This document shows positions 1 to 11,265 of a DNA stretch of 64,000 nt, piece after piece. The position numbers and the translations under genes were made by a program. Position 1 is the stretch's first letter; every line of letters begins with the position of its first letter. The stretch comes from Dipteris shenzhenensis (Eukaryota > Polypodiophyta > Polypodiopsida > Gleicheniales), in NCBI GenBank assembly GCA_047967505.1, contig CM106540.1. One strand, 5' to 3'. A model generated the notes under the pieces. The model was not told the origin of the DNA. It did not search any database and saw only the letters and a list, made by a program, of their open reading frames with translations.

Positions 1-414
1 TCGGGTGAGAGTTATTTGTGTATGGGATATTATGGAGTTTTTTAGAAAATAGGAAGAGTAAGTCATATAAAGAGGTGGGCTCATGTCCATGTGTTCCAAT
101 AATATAAGAGAGGCCACATGCCAAGCGTGTGGAAGGCATGTGGAGGAGTGTGAAGTCAAGAGGAATCCTTCTAGAACTCCTATGTGAAATAAGGAGGATG
201 TGGACATGTGGAAAAGAGAGGGTCCCTATGGGCTCCATGTGAGGAGACTCTTGACTTTCTCAATATTTTAAGAGTCTTGAGCATCTTTTGATGGGACACA
301 TGGCAAGAGTAGCCAAAAAGGACATGGATGGTGACATACGTGCTTAGGTGATTGATGGGGAAAGGAATCTACAGGCAGCAATTATAAATGGGTGAAGGAG
401 GGTAACAAAATCTC

Positions 415-421
415 TATAAAA
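415..421 (+). promoter_or_regulatory. TATA box in leader unit 1
   Basis: CTATAAAAGG lies upstream of a CT-rich stretch typical of a plant transcription start region. The same sequence recurs in unit 2, so both copies may carry a core promoter. Confidence 0.5.
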
Positions 422-1373
422 GGAGCCCTCCTCTCCCTTGTTCATCAATCTCTTCCACCATTGGGCCTTATGTTGCTGTAGTTCTAGTCTCCCCAAGCCT
501 CTTCCATGAGCCTTCTCTTCCTCTTGTAGATATTCTCTTATGTAGACTCTTGAGTCCTTCTCTCTCTAGTTTATTCTCTCTCTATGAGTAGTTTTGGAGC
601 TTCTGCTCCGTTTTGTATGTATGAAACCTATTCTTCTCCCTTGTGTTTGTAGTGTTGAGGTGGATTCTCACTCTATTTGTAATGAAGGTCACTTCAGGTT
701 CTCTCTCTCTCTTGAGTGTCTCTTCCCTTTTCTTTCTTTCAAAGCCTTAAAAGTTCTTTCTATTCAGCTGCTCACTGTGCACACATGGTCCATTTGTTTC
801 CCGAGCCACTATGCAAACTTCTTCCCCTCTTCTAGGCGAAATCTATGAGGAGTGGATCGTTGATGAAGGTGGAGTCTTGAGGGAGCATCCTACTCAGGCG
901 AAATTAGCCTGGGTGGAGGGTAGTTTTCATGACAGTTTGACCCCCTGTTAGTATTTTGCTCATAACTTTCTGCTCGTTAGTCCGATTGTAATGAAATTTA
1001 TATCAGCGCGAAGTTCTCTTCAAGGCGCATGTTTTTATATAATCAGATCTTGAATCAAATACTGCTGCAAAAAGTATGAGTCTCTGTGTTTGATAGTCTG
1101 TTTTCATAACAGTTTTTACCCCCTTCCAGTAAACTGTCCATATCTCTTCAACCGTCTGTCTGTTTTCAATGAAACTTATATCAATGCGAAGCCCATCTTA
1201 AGGCGCATCTCTCTGTGTACTTGAATCTTTGATATCATGTCTCTACTGAAAGTTATAGGCCTCTGTGTCTAATGACAGTTTATAGAGTGTTTTGAGCTAA
1301 GTATAAAGGTGTCTATGAAGGAGGAATCTACAGGCAGCAATTGTAAATGGGTGAAGGAGGGTAACAAAATCTC

Positions 1374-1380
1374 TATAAAA
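1374..1380 (+). promoter_or_regulatory. TATA box in leader unit 2
   Basis: CTATAAAAGG in the same context as unit 1. It lies about 900 bp upstream of the gag-like start codon at 2279. Confidence 0.5.
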
Positions 1381-2278
1381 GGAGCCTTCCTCTCCCTTGT
1401 TCATCGATCTCTTCCACCATTGGGCCTTATGTTGCTGTAGTTCTAGTCTCCCCAAGCCTCTTCCATGAGCCTTCTCTTCCTCTTGTAGATATTCTCTTAT
1501 GTAGACTCTTGAGTCCTTCTCTCTCTAGTTTATTCTCTCTCTATGAGTAATTTTGGAGCTTCTGCTCCCTCTTGTATGTATGAAACCTCTTCTTCTCCCT
1601 TGTGTTTGTAGTGTTGAGGTGGATTCTCACTCTATTTGTAATGAAGGTCACTTCAGGTTCTCTCTCTCTCTTGAGTATCTCTTCCCTTTTCTTTCTTTCA
1701 AAGCCTTAAAAGTTCTTTGTATTCGGCTGCTCACTGTGCATACATGGTCCATTTGTTTCCCGAGCCACTATGCAAACTTCTTCCCCTCTTCTAGGCGAAA
1801 TCTATGAGGGGTGGATCGTTGATGAAGGTGGAGTCTTGAGGGAGCATCCTACTCAAGCGAAATTAGCCTGGGTGGAGGGTAGTTTTTATGACAGTTTGAC
1901 CCCCTGTTAGTATTTTGCTCATAACTTTCTGCTCGTTAGTCCGATTGTAATGAAATTTATATCAGCGCGAAGCTCTCTTCAAGACGCATGTTCATATGTA
2001 ATCAGATCTTGAATCAGATACTGCTGCAAAAATTTATGAGTCTCTGTGTTTGATAGTCTGTTTTTATAACAGTTTTTACCCCCTTCCAGTAAACTGTCCA
2101 TATCTCTTTAACCGTCTGTCTATTTCCAATGAACCTTATATCAGCGCGAAGCCCATATCAAGGCGCATCTCTTTGTATACTTGAATCTTTATATCAGCGC
2201 AAAGCCCATATCAAGGCGCATCTCTTTGTTTGTACAGTGTTTTGAGCTAAGTATAAAGGTGTCTATGAAGGAGGTGCA

Positions 2279-2419
2279 ATGTTTCCTCGGAATCTACCCA
2301 TCCGACCTAATCAACCCCTTCAAACTCCTCGATATATATCAGTTCATGTCATGTTGAGCCGCAAGATCTTCTTTCAACAACGTATCGCTCTTCTCTTTGG
2401 CGCAGACCCGGCTCGCTGA
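2279..2419 (+). pseudogene. Gag N-terminal fragment
   Basis: An ATG six bases after leader unit 2 opens a 46-codon frame ended by TGA. It carries the phrases PRN, PNQP and FFQQRIALLFGAD. The same motif order occurs in the fragment at 6457-6681, which shows that this is a shared gag N-terminus. Similarity resumes after the stop in shifted frames to about 2510 (FLLP, then YNITWDV). The region between this and 2577 is decayed. Confidence 0.6.
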
Positions 2420-2576
2420 GATTATGGCCTCTGCTGATCCTTTCCTTCTCCCTATGCTGATTACAACATCACTTGGGATGTTACCATCTTCATTCTCATC
2501 TGAGGGAGGAAAGTATGGTGTGGTATCTTGGCATAAAAGCTTCTTTCTAATGTCTCATTCTCAATGATAAGTATCT

Positions 2577-3338
2577 TTGGCAGTCAGTTCGAATGCTGCA
2601 AGAAGTGAAGAGGTGCGTGAAGTTTATTACCCCCAACTTCATGTCACAGTGGGCATCAGAAATCAAGCCAACCACCCTCGAAGAGATCGTGCTAATGTTG
2701 TATGCTATGAGTGCCACCAGAAGGGTCATTATCGCACAGAATGCCCCAATATTCCAAGGGTGAATCTTCTAAGTGAGTCGAGCACTGAGGATTCTGATGT
2801 AGAGATCCTTGACCTCGGGAAAAGAAGTCGTGCCACCTCGGACCCCTCTCCAAACCATGGACCGGGCTACCCCAGGAAGAAGGTGTCCTTCTCAGAGCCC
2901 TCAGATGCTGAGATGGCAGACCCACCAACAGAGAAGACTAAAAGATCTCGCAGGAGTAAGTGGTCACCCTCGGATTTTCCCATTGGCTCAGGGCAAGAGG
3001 ACTATTCGGTCGTTCAGGACCTTGCTCATCGGTCTTTGAGCATCATACTCCCTCAACTAATAGCATTAAGCCCTAAGGTGAGACGTGAGCTGCAGCAAGG
3101 TCTCTCAACAAGGAAGAACAAGAAAAAGGGAAAGGTACGAGAGGTATCTTCTATCTCTGAAGAAATTGATCGGCATCCGCATACAGTAGATGTCATCATA
3201 GATAATTTCCGTGTCAAAAATGTGTGTGTTGATGGGGGAGCTGCATGTAATATCATGGTGCCCCGAATCATGAAGAAATTGAATTTGAAATGTATAAGGC
3301 GTTCCTCCACTCGAATCAAGATAGCAGATGGTCGATGA
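2577..3338 (+). pseudogene. Gypsy gag C-terminus and protease segment
   Basis: This open stretch of 253 codons begins without an ATG, as expected for the inside of a polyprotein. A retroviral-type zinc knuckle, CYECHQKGHYRTEC, lies at about residues 43-56 and would bind the element RNA. A serine- and charge-rich linker follows. A protease motif, VDGGAACNIM, lies near residue 218; the catalytic Asp is present in DGGA, where DSGA or DTGA is usual. A TGA at 3336-3338 interrupts the frame, and the next segment continues in the same frame. Confidence 0.8.
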
Positions 3339-3347
3339 CTCTCCACC

Positions 3348-3908
3348 ATGGGAGTCATTGAGGATTTGCCCATCACTGTCAATGGGTTGACCACCACTGT
3401 CAATTTCTATGTAGTGGACATTGAAGATACAGGCCGAAGTTACCCAGCCATACTCGGGAGACCATGGTTGAGAAAAAGTGATGCAGTCAGCTATTGGAAG
3501 ACAGGACACATGTCTTTTGGTGCTTTGAAGGAGAAGATCCCAGTGCAACCTGGTGCCATGGAACCGGAAGAAGAGGAGCATGACAGTGATACTATCTCAT
3601 CTTCAGTGTCTGAGTCCATGGAAGAATCACACGGGGGGGAGGAATTCTCAAAGGAGGAAGTTTACATGATGGGGGTGTCTCCGACCCTGCCACCTGCAGA
3701 AAAGATAACAGCTAGTCCTCAACAGCTCGAATCAATGCTTTCTCCAGACCTCACTCCAGGTGAGAAAGATGAGTTTCTTGAAATGTTCAAAGATTTCCCT
3801 GACCTCTTTGCAACTAGCTACCACCACCTTCGCCATGTGACTGCCATAGAGCACAAGATAGAGCTGAAGCCGATGCAAAGCCTGTGGCTCAGAAGTATCG
3901 GAGATTAG
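3348..3908 (+). pseudogene. Gypsy protease C-terminus and linker to RT
   Basis: In frame with the preceding segment after the TGA. The phrase AILGRPWLRK is the usual C-terminal end of plant gypsy protease (ILGRPWL). An acidic linker follows, then EHKIELKP, the start of the RT region. A one-base loss near 3870 moves the true frame to the one that carries the RT. The final residues of this frame are therefore out of register and not real protein. Confidence 0.75.
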
Positions 3909-5221
3909 GGCCCCTGCAAACCGATGCTTTGCGCTCAGAGTTGCAGAAGCTTGTAGAGGCTGGGTTTATTGTTCCGGTTCACAATACTGAATGGATTTTA
4001 CCAGTGGTAGTCATCCCAAAGAAAAACAACAAGTGGCGGGTCTGCATCGACTATAAGAAACTCAATGCTGCTACCAAGAGGGATCATCATCCCCTGCCCT
4101 TTCAAGACCTCATTCTTGAGAAGGTAAGTGGTCATGAGATGTATACTTCTTATGATGGTTACTCTGGGTTTTATCAAATCAGAATTGCCGCGGAAGATGT
4201 GCTTAAAACCACATTTGCCACACCCTGGGGGACATTTGCATTCAAAGTAATGCCATTTGGCCTCACCAATGCTCCTGCTACCTTTCAAAGATTTATGCAG
4301 ATGGTGTTTGCCCCTTATTTGGGGGATTTCTTGGAGGTGTTTTTAGATGATTTCTGTATATTCTCGTCACGTAAGGAGCACATCATGAAGGTTAGATTGG
4401 CCTTCCAAAGGGTCAATGATGCAAATGGCAGTCTCAACCCTGAGAAATGCACCATTGGAGCCACTCAAGGGAGGCTATTGGGACATGTTGTCTCATCTGA
4501 GGGCATCAAGCCTGACCCCGAGAAGCTAGAAGCCATCCTCAAGCTCTCCCCACCTACAACCAAACGTCAGGTATGCTCATTTGTCAATCTAGCAGGATAC
4601 TATCGCCGCTTCATTGATCAATATGCTGCTTTGACACGGCCCATGACTATGCTATTAAAAGATGGGGTTGATTTCTCTTGGGATGAGGATTGTGATCATG
4701 GGTTTGCACAAATCAAGAATGCTTTGGCTTCAGAACCCATTCTACGCAATCCAGACTGGTCAAAGACCTTCTATATCAATCCTGGGTTTGGTGAGCACAC
4801 TCTGGCAGGTATTCTTCTCCAGCAAGGGGAGGATCGGTTCATGTACCCCGTTCGATTTGCTTCTCGACAATTGCTCGACACTGAGCGACGCTATTCAGAG
4901 GCTGACAAGCATGCATTGTCTTTGGTGTTTTGCATTGAGAAATTTAAGCATTATGTGGCTGGAAAGTCCTTCTTTATACTCACTGGCACTGGTCTTGCAA
5001 AGCAGGTTCTTCAATCACCAAATCCCATGGGCTGGTTGGCCAAATGGTTGGCAGTTCTACAAGAATATGATTTTTGTTTCAAATTTTTAAAAGGGGTTTG
5101 TTCCAACTTGAAGAATGCTTTGATTGATTTAGAGGAGTGCCTTGATGTAACCCTGGTGGAGAGCTTGGGCATTTGCATGTGGTTATGTTTGGGAGAGATG
5201 TGGAGTAGTAAAAGAAATTGA
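3884..5221 (+). pseudogene. Gypsy reverse transcriptase and RNase H
   Basis: RT copies element RNA into DNA, and RNase H removes the RNA strand. Visible RT motifs: WRVCIDYKKLN (about residue 51), YTSYDGYSGFYQI (first catalytic Asp), MPFGLTNAPATFQRFM, and the palm box FLDDF, where YLDD or YVDD is usual. GHVVSSEGIKPDPEK and the connection domain follow. RNase H shows RFASRQLLDTERRYSEADKHALSLVF. Its first catalytic Asp box reads YINPGFGEHTLAGILLQQ where family members have a DAS-type motif, so the active site looks lost. The last about 40 residues are degenerate. The frame begins after a frameshift relative to the protease segment. Confidence 0.88.
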
Positions 5222-6049
5222 CAAAGTGAAACCCAATTGCATGGTGTATTGGGTAGGCCATGTCAAGACTATTCTGGACAATTGGGCAAGAAAGTTGCAT
5301 GCCTAGAGAGAAAGATTAAGAAAATAGCGAGTCATGAAAAATGACAAGTCATGAGTTGTTGTTTGCAACAGGCTATTATGATTTTTCACTAGTCTTAAAT
5401 ATTGATCAATTTTACAATCTTTTGGAGACATTAATGAGAACTATTTTCATAGCTTTTACAAAATACGCATAGTTTCAAACTTCTTTTGAAAAATGTACAT
5501 ATATGCTAATTGAAAGATAAAAACGTTTCTACTTTTTCACATCAAATGAAAAATTTTTAAAAACAAGATAAATCATAGTATGATCTAATATTTCTTGAAA
5601 CTACTAATAATTCAAGCATGTCTACATAAAGTATAGTATATTATTTACTTAGAATTACAAAAATGTTATTTTTCTTCTACGAAAACTTCATCCCAATTGT
5701 TGAAGCTCACCCTTGTCATTGAATTAGAGAATATATGCGGTGTTAATTAAGATAAGTAGGTATATGTCGTCATAGATAAAGAAAGAAAATATTTCAATAG
5801 ATGTAGAAAGAAAATCAAATATCTGAACGGTCGAATTTTAGACGATTGTGAGTAGTATAATTTAGTGGTTTACTTTATTTTGATCTAAATATGAATCATG
5901 AAGATGATTTTAAAAATGAAGTAAATCTAGATTCTGGAATCCACTTTGTTGTGATAAAGTTGAACGGATAAAAATTTCTATCAATGAAACAAACTTTTCA
6001 TCCGAAAAATGGAAAATGGCTAACATGAATACATGCAAATGTCATTCTA
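5222..6049. other. AT-rich spacer, no gene seen
   Basis: No coding similarity, tRNA or clear repeat is visible. The gypsy 3' end (integrase, polypurine tract, 3' LTR) would be expected here and is absent. Confidence 0.6.
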
Positions 6050-6430
6050 TTAGAAGGAAATATATTTCATCACGTAAAACTTTCATCGACAAAAAATTTT
6101 CGCTGACAGATTTTTCTCCCATCGACAAAAATTTCAATACGTCGACGAAATTTTTTCTCGTTGATGAATTTTGGGATTCTAGAATGATTCTGGAATCCTA
6201 AATTTCATTGATGGGAAAAAATTTCCATCGATGGATTTTTTTTCCATCGACGGAAGAAATTCCGTCGACGAGAATTTTTTTTCATCGATGAAATCTAGGA
6301 TTCAAGAATCCCACTGGATTTTGAAATCCCAAAATTCATCAACGGGAAAAATTTTCATCGACGGGTTGAGATTTCCATTGACGGGAAAAATTTCCCGCGA
6401 ACGAAAAATTTTTCATCAATGAAAGTTTTA
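6050..6430. repeat. Long imperfect hairpin built of TCGACG/CATCGATG palindromes
   Basis: About 6158-6216 is complementary to about 6281-6346: GTTGATGAATTTTGGGATT on the left matches AATCCCAAAATTCATCAAC on the right, and the match continues with small gaps towards the loop. The loop holds further palindromes, such as CCATCGATGG and TTCCGTCGACG. The flanks repeat phrases like CCATCGACGG and GACGGGAAAAAT. It ends 27 bp before the gag-like fragment at 6457. It may be leader or LTR sequence of that element, or a separate fold-back element. Confidence 0.65.
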
Positions 6431-6456
6431 CATGACGAAGTTTTTTATGGTTGGTA

Positions 6457-6681
6457 ATGTTTCGACCAAGGAATCCATTTGTACCTAATCAGCCTTTTGT
6501 GCCTCATTTCGAGCTTCAAATTGTAATTCTTTTTGGGCTTAAGATAAACTATCAACAAAGAATTGCAAGTTTATTTGGTGCTGAACGTTTGGCTCAAGTG
6601 TTGAATTCTCCCCACCCTCTCCTCCTACCTATCTTGGACTACCGTGAAACTTGGGATGTCCGAATTCTCGTCTTGGTGTGA
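6457..6681 (+). pseudogene. Second gag N-terminal fragment of the gypsy family
   Basis: A 74-codon frame from ATG to TGA. It matches the fragment at 2279-2510 in motif order: MF.PRN, PNQP, QQRIASLFGAE, LLLP, and TWDVRILVLV. The match covers the region where the first copy is frameshifted, so this copy preserves the domain better. No zinc knuckle, protease or RT follows, so it is an isolated domain. It could be the only survivor of a second element or a short non-autonomous derivative. Function unknown. Confidence 0.55.
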
Positions 6682-7440
6682 TGACATCTTGGATTCTTCA
6701 ATTTGATGGATTCTTTAATTATGTTCACGCTCATTAAAAAAACTTTCAACCAATGGACTTCAGGGAACATATCATCTAGAGGTGCTTAACAATGCGATAA
6801 AAGAAAATAAAATGGAATTCATCGATGTGTGGACATGCTTGATTTATAGGATGTAGAAATCCTTGTATATGGATTTGAGTTAAAAATATATGGGCACTTG
6901 CACGAAAAACATTGGTATTTTAAAGCAAAAGCTCTAACGACTCTCTTAGTTGAATGAAGGAGTTTCTTCTTCTTTGTTATTTGTCATGTTTTTCAAATTA
7001 AAGAAGAGAACACTTTTTTCAATTGATAATACTAGACATTTTTTGGTTTTGGAGTAGAATGTAAGTAATATTTTATGCATTCTTTTTTCATAAAATTGCT
7101 ACTTTTTTAAAATGTTTGACATGAAGTGTATATTTCGTCCCTCTAATTTTGAAAAAATGCACATTTTTTGGGCTTTTTCCCAAAAATGGAGTTGACTTGT
7201 CGTTTGCTTGATTTTATTGTTGTTTTTTATGACTCGAGAAGTGGAGGAAAGAAATTTTAGATGCTAGAAGCACATAGGAAGGGTAGCTTCAACTTTTCTT
7301 GTGACTAAATACAGCCACAAAAGATAACAACAATGCACACCTCTGCAGTCAAGAGGTGTGGAGTCATAGGGTTCACTAGATTGTCTTTGAGACATGTTTA
7401 GTTGCACTTGAAAGATTGTGGACACATTTGTAGGGTGATG
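6682..7440. other. Spacer, no gene seen
   Basis: AT-rich sequence with only short chance reading frames. Confidence 0.5.
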
Positions 7441-7487
7441 CCTTGCATGCAAAATGAGAGAATGATGCTTCCAAGGAAAAGTGGTGG

Positions 7488-7676
7488 GTGGATTCTAGCA
7501 TCAAAAATATCCTTGCAACGGTCCAAGAGGAGATAGATATGCTATATAGTAGGCTAGATGCACTGGAAGCAGAGCCCTTCCTAGATGACAGCATAGTGAG
7601 AGATGTGGAAATCAAGCTAATGGTGAATACAAGGCACCTTCAGAATCTAGGCAGTGGAAATAGCACAGCCAGTTGA
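7488..7676 (+). CDS. Small unrecognised helical reading frame
   Basis: A short frame of 62 codons. It is amphipathic and probably helical (NILATVQEEIDMLYSRLDALEAE), ending in TGA. The frame is open for about 17 codons upstream of 7488 without an ATG and then meets a stop. It could be an exon or a decayed fragment of a coiled-coil protein. No family recognised. Confidence 0.2.
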   Translation: MDSSIKNILATVQEEIDMLYSRLDALEAEPFLDDSIVRDVEIKLMVNTRHLQNLGSGNSTAS

Positions 7677-7679
7677 TGT

Positions 7680-9320
7680 AGACATCCCATTAATATAGAT
7701 CATTTGGCACATTCCCCTCTATATTTTTACAAATATTGAAGCTGCATGTGTTGTCACACTCTAATGGTGTGATTGCATTTGGCATCCAAGATACTTACTA
7801 TGGCTTGAAGGAGAGCTTGGAGATAGCAAAAGTCCACCTTCAAATTTTTTTGTGTGCATTTTTGGCATCCACAATACTCAATGTGGCTTGAAGGATAGCT
7901 TGGGGAGAGCAAAAGAAAACCAACTTTTTTTTAAGGACCCTAAGAATCAAGGCCACACCATTGCCATCTTTCCCCTTACTTCTTAAAGTGGATGGATTTA
8001 TGAGTGACAATATGACATTGGATGTATAGAAATACGTTGGATGTGGGCTTTCTACATAGTCTAACAATGTTATAGGCCTATTTATGCTCCCTTTCTAGCA
8101 CGTATATCACCCAATATGTTTTGCTAGCATTGTAGCGGGGGTAGGTATCAGTCCGTGTAGTAGGGATGAAGTTAGACCACACCACCAAGGACTGAGGAGA
8201 GTTGCATTTCTAGTATGAATATACATGGGTGTATTTTTCAACCATATCATTGTGGATCTGTAGCCTAGGGTATAATATCTTTAAAGTTGATATAGTTACT
8301 AGGGTATAACATCTTAAAATTTAATATAATGCCTTTAAATCCTTGAATAAAGCTTCAAAGCTAGTATACTAGCTTTAATGTTGTTCCAGTACCATTACAT
8401 TAGCTTATTAACTATTACATCTCTACTTGCCAACACTTTGAAGTAGTGGTAGTATGCTTTGAACCCATATCCATCCATTCAAACTTGTGCAAACTCTCCA
8501 AGTGGTTGTTATTTAAAACCTATATATCATCTAAAGTCAAGGAATATTATTAAAACCCCTTGTCCGTATATCATAAGGCTTTAAATGACCCTTTTTTCTA
8601 TTCAAACTTATGATTATTTTTTAATATCCCAATGAGATCCCAATTAACAAAAAACTTTTATAAGTCGAGTTCTATCAAAATATTTAGAAAGATTTTGCTA
8701 TTTGGAAAGCCCTTCTAGTGAACCCATGTATTGAAATATTAGCAAATGATGAGTGACCCTACCACTCCCGAGTGCAAGCTCACTGAAGGGTGTGCACTTA
8801 TTTGAAGATTTGCACATCCATTGAAGGCTGCTAGTGCTCAAAGCCTTAAGTTCTACTTTAAACTTGAGTACAACTTTTAATCCTTATGTAACTCCTCTAA
8901 TCCTTGAGAACAAGTTTAAAACATAAGTATGAGTGGTTTTCCAAGTGAACAAACAATTTAGATGTGCTATAACAAATCTATTCACAATACATGGTTAAAA
9001 CATCTATCAATTCCACATAACTAAGTCTTTGCCTAACTTTCCAAATTATTGTTTTTTCAGTAGTGCATTGAGGAGGTTGTCCCCTTCATGAGGATGATGA
9101 CATGGACAATCTACAAACTAATCACAAATTAGGGCTAAAAGAAACCATGTGTGAGCTCAACTCAATAGTTGAAAATGGTATGTAGCTGCTTTCTGTGAAA
9201 ATGGCCAGTCCACAATGTTCTCTTCTACTGCCTTGTATGCAACAGAAGAGAAATAAGAAAAAGGGACCTATATATGATTTGAAAATTGAATCTTTCCAAA
9301 AATAGTACAGCATCTGACAA
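7680..9320. other. Spacer with a short internal duplication, no gene seen
   Basis: Two related stretches near 7785-7835 and 7860-7915 share 'ggcatcca', 'tggcttgaagga' and 'agcttgg.gagagcaaaag'. No coding similarity seen. Confidence 0.45.
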
Positions 9321-9324
9321 TGTG

Positions 9325-9810
9325 TCTACCATTACAAATAATGGCCAGCAACAATCTTGCAAAAAAGGTGAGATTTCTAGCCATATAGGCACTATGTAAT
9401 CTGGCTCATGTTTTGTACAAATTATACTCAAAGGAACTGAGAGTCTTTGTATTCCCTTTGCTTCTATGTTTTACATATCCTTTTCATCCCATTTGCTGCC
9501 ACTACAAATAATAGCAAGCCATAAGCTTGCAAAAAGCTCTAATTTATATCTATCTAGGTGATTGTGTAATCTAGTTTATGTTTTGTATGCATTCGACTCC
9601 AAGTAATTGTTCAATTCTATGTTGTTCTAGATTCTTTGCATTTCATTCAATATCATTGAAATAATGGCAAGCCATGGGCTTGCAAAATTTGCTAGTTTAT
9701 ATCCATCTAGGCATTGTATATTTGAGTATATGCTTTGTACAGATTAATGAGACCTAGAGTCTCTGCATTCTATTAGCTTCTATGTTGTTTCAAATTCTTT
9801 GTATACCATT
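9325..9810. repeat. Three tandem copies of a ~160-bp repeat
   Basis: Units begin near 9325, 9494 and 9645. Each has an 'aaataat.gc.agcca...cttgcaaaa' start, then a 'tatatc.atctagg..attgt' middle, then a 'cttctatgtt' end. Copies are diverged and there is no coding content. Confidence 0.6.
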
Positions 9811-9894
9811 TTCTCTACCCTCTAATTAACTAGACCGCAAACTTCTTGCATTCCATCCCATTCGCTTTGGCTCTGGCAGTGAGCTCTTTGGACT

Positions 9895-10985
9895 ATATAA
9901 ATGTTAACATAGTACCACAATCTTTTGTAATCTTTTCATTCCACTTCAAATTAGTTTTCTTAACTATACTTTACATAGATGTTAAGAGTCTAATACTATC
10001 GTATAGGCATTACAATAGTTAAAATTTCCCAAGCATTACTCTATGGTGTACCAACATGTTTTTATTCTTTCTAAATGCATCAAATTTCATTTTGATGCTA
10101 TGCGTTTTTTTTAATAGTGTGGCACTGCACACCTAGTCCTTTGCACTTGCATTTTTTGTCATCTATTGTTTGGATCTCATGCATGTAGATGATGATTGTT
10201 TAGATTGGGAATTTGATGATGCAGGGTAGTAGAAGATTAAGAGGTTGCAAATTTTTTGCTTGATTGTTAACATAGTATCAAAGTCTTTTCAGTCTTTGTG
10301 TTCCACTCTAGACTCTTTTCCTTAATTGTATTCTACATAACTAAAAATATTTTGTGGTTCCCCAAAGTGTTTTCCATGTTTCTAAATGTATTAAATTTCC
10401 TTTGATGCTACCCATGTGGTGTTGCATGCCTAGGCTTTTGCCCTTGCATTTCTTGTTGTCCCTTGTTGAAATCACATGTTGATTGTTTATATTGGAAATT
10501 CAGAGGTCATATGCGAAGAAAAATATTAAGAGGCATCACATTTTTGCATAATTGTTAACATAGTATCAGCATCTTTTGCAAGCTTGGCATTCCATTGTAG
10601 AGTTTTTTCCTTTACTCTATTCTACATAATTATTAAGACAATGCCTATTGTGTAGGTGTTGCCATGTTGAAATTATAGTATCCCTAATGTGTTTTCCTTA
10701 TTCATTAATGCAAAAAATTTCATTTCAATTCTACCGATGCCATCTATCAACATGGTTCTACATGCCTAGGCCTTTGCACTTGCATCTCTTCTTTTCCTTT
10801 GTTTGGATTGTACTGCCCCTATATGCTAATTGCTTAGATTGGAAATTCAATGACGTTAGGTAGTATAAGATTAAGAGGAGATAATTTTCTATTTGTAATC
10901 TTTGCATTCCTTTCCATAGTATTTTCTTGAACACTTATTGACATAATTGTTAATGTAGTACCTATTGTTCATGCATTACCATGTT
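9895..10985. repeat. Diverged tandem repeats of ~290-390 bp
   Basis: Each unit carries 'ttgttaacatagta', a 'tttcattcca' type phrase, 'gcctaggc..ttgcacttgcat' and 'agattggaaattca..ga'. Unit marks fall near 9902, 10265, 10553 and 10948. Non-coding; may derive from LTRs or leader sequence. Confidence 0.55.
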
Positions 10986-11006
10986 GAAACTTTCCATAGA
11001 AACCCA

Positions 11007-11265
11007 AGTGGGGCAATATGTTAAAACCCCTTGAAGCACGTACGATCAAGGGGTATTAAAGATAACCCCTACCTATGGATTTTTATAACCCATATACACC
11101 CCTTTTGTACTTTTGAGATGATTAAAGTATTCCTTCTGTAATAAAATTTTCATTTAAAAACCCCTTATGTATGTATATTTTATGTAACTCTATCAAAATA
11201 TAAAGCCCCTCCCATTGATCACATGTGCTATCTTACATATTTCTTAGTGACCCCCCCCCTCCGGG
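11007..11265. mobile_element. Diverged MITE-like copy related to the CTCGGGGG family
   Basis: The right end, AGTGACCCCCCCC followed by TCCGGG, resembles the AGTGACCCCCCCGAG terminus of the MITEs at 25079 and 26262. The left part has 'GCACGTACGATCAAGG', which resembles the subterminal CACGTGCGTTCAAGG. A central stretch recurs at 28610-28770. I found no matching 8-bp duplication, so the boundaries are uncertain. Confidence 0.4.

Larger units (their letters stand above)
364..2273 (+). repeat. Two tandem ~955-bp copies of a retroelement promoter/leader
   Basis: Two near-identical units, about 364-1323 and 1323-2273, lie head to tail with an offset of 959 bp at the left and about 950 bp at the right. 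Each has a TATA box, a CT-rich leader and about 190-bp sub-repeats containing the phrases ATATCAGCGCGAAG and AAGGCGCAT. Unit 2 carries an extra partial sub-repeat near 2190-2225. No primer-binding site lies between the units. The gypsy gag start codon follows six bases after unit 2, so this is probably duplicated LTR/leader sequence of that element. The 84-residue reading frames in both units contain no domain and are probably chance. Confidence 0.75.
2279..5221 (+). mobile_element. Truncated Ty3/gypsy retrotransposon (gag-PR-RT-RH, no integrase)
   Basis: The order gag, CCHC knuckle, aspartic protease, reverse transcriptase, RNase H identifies a Ty3/gypsy internal region. After the RNase H and a degenerate tail ending at 5221, no integrase zinc finger or DDE core and no 3' LTR can be found. 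The copy is therefore truncated at its 3' end. It contains in-frame stops and at least one frameshift and cannot encode a working polyprotein. The duplicated leader at 364-2273 probably belongs to it. Confidence 0.85.

Noticed and set aside
594-1807. Two 84-residue plus-strand frames in the tandem leader
   Set aside because: No domain. They lie in duplicated non-coding leader and their similarity only reflects the duplication.
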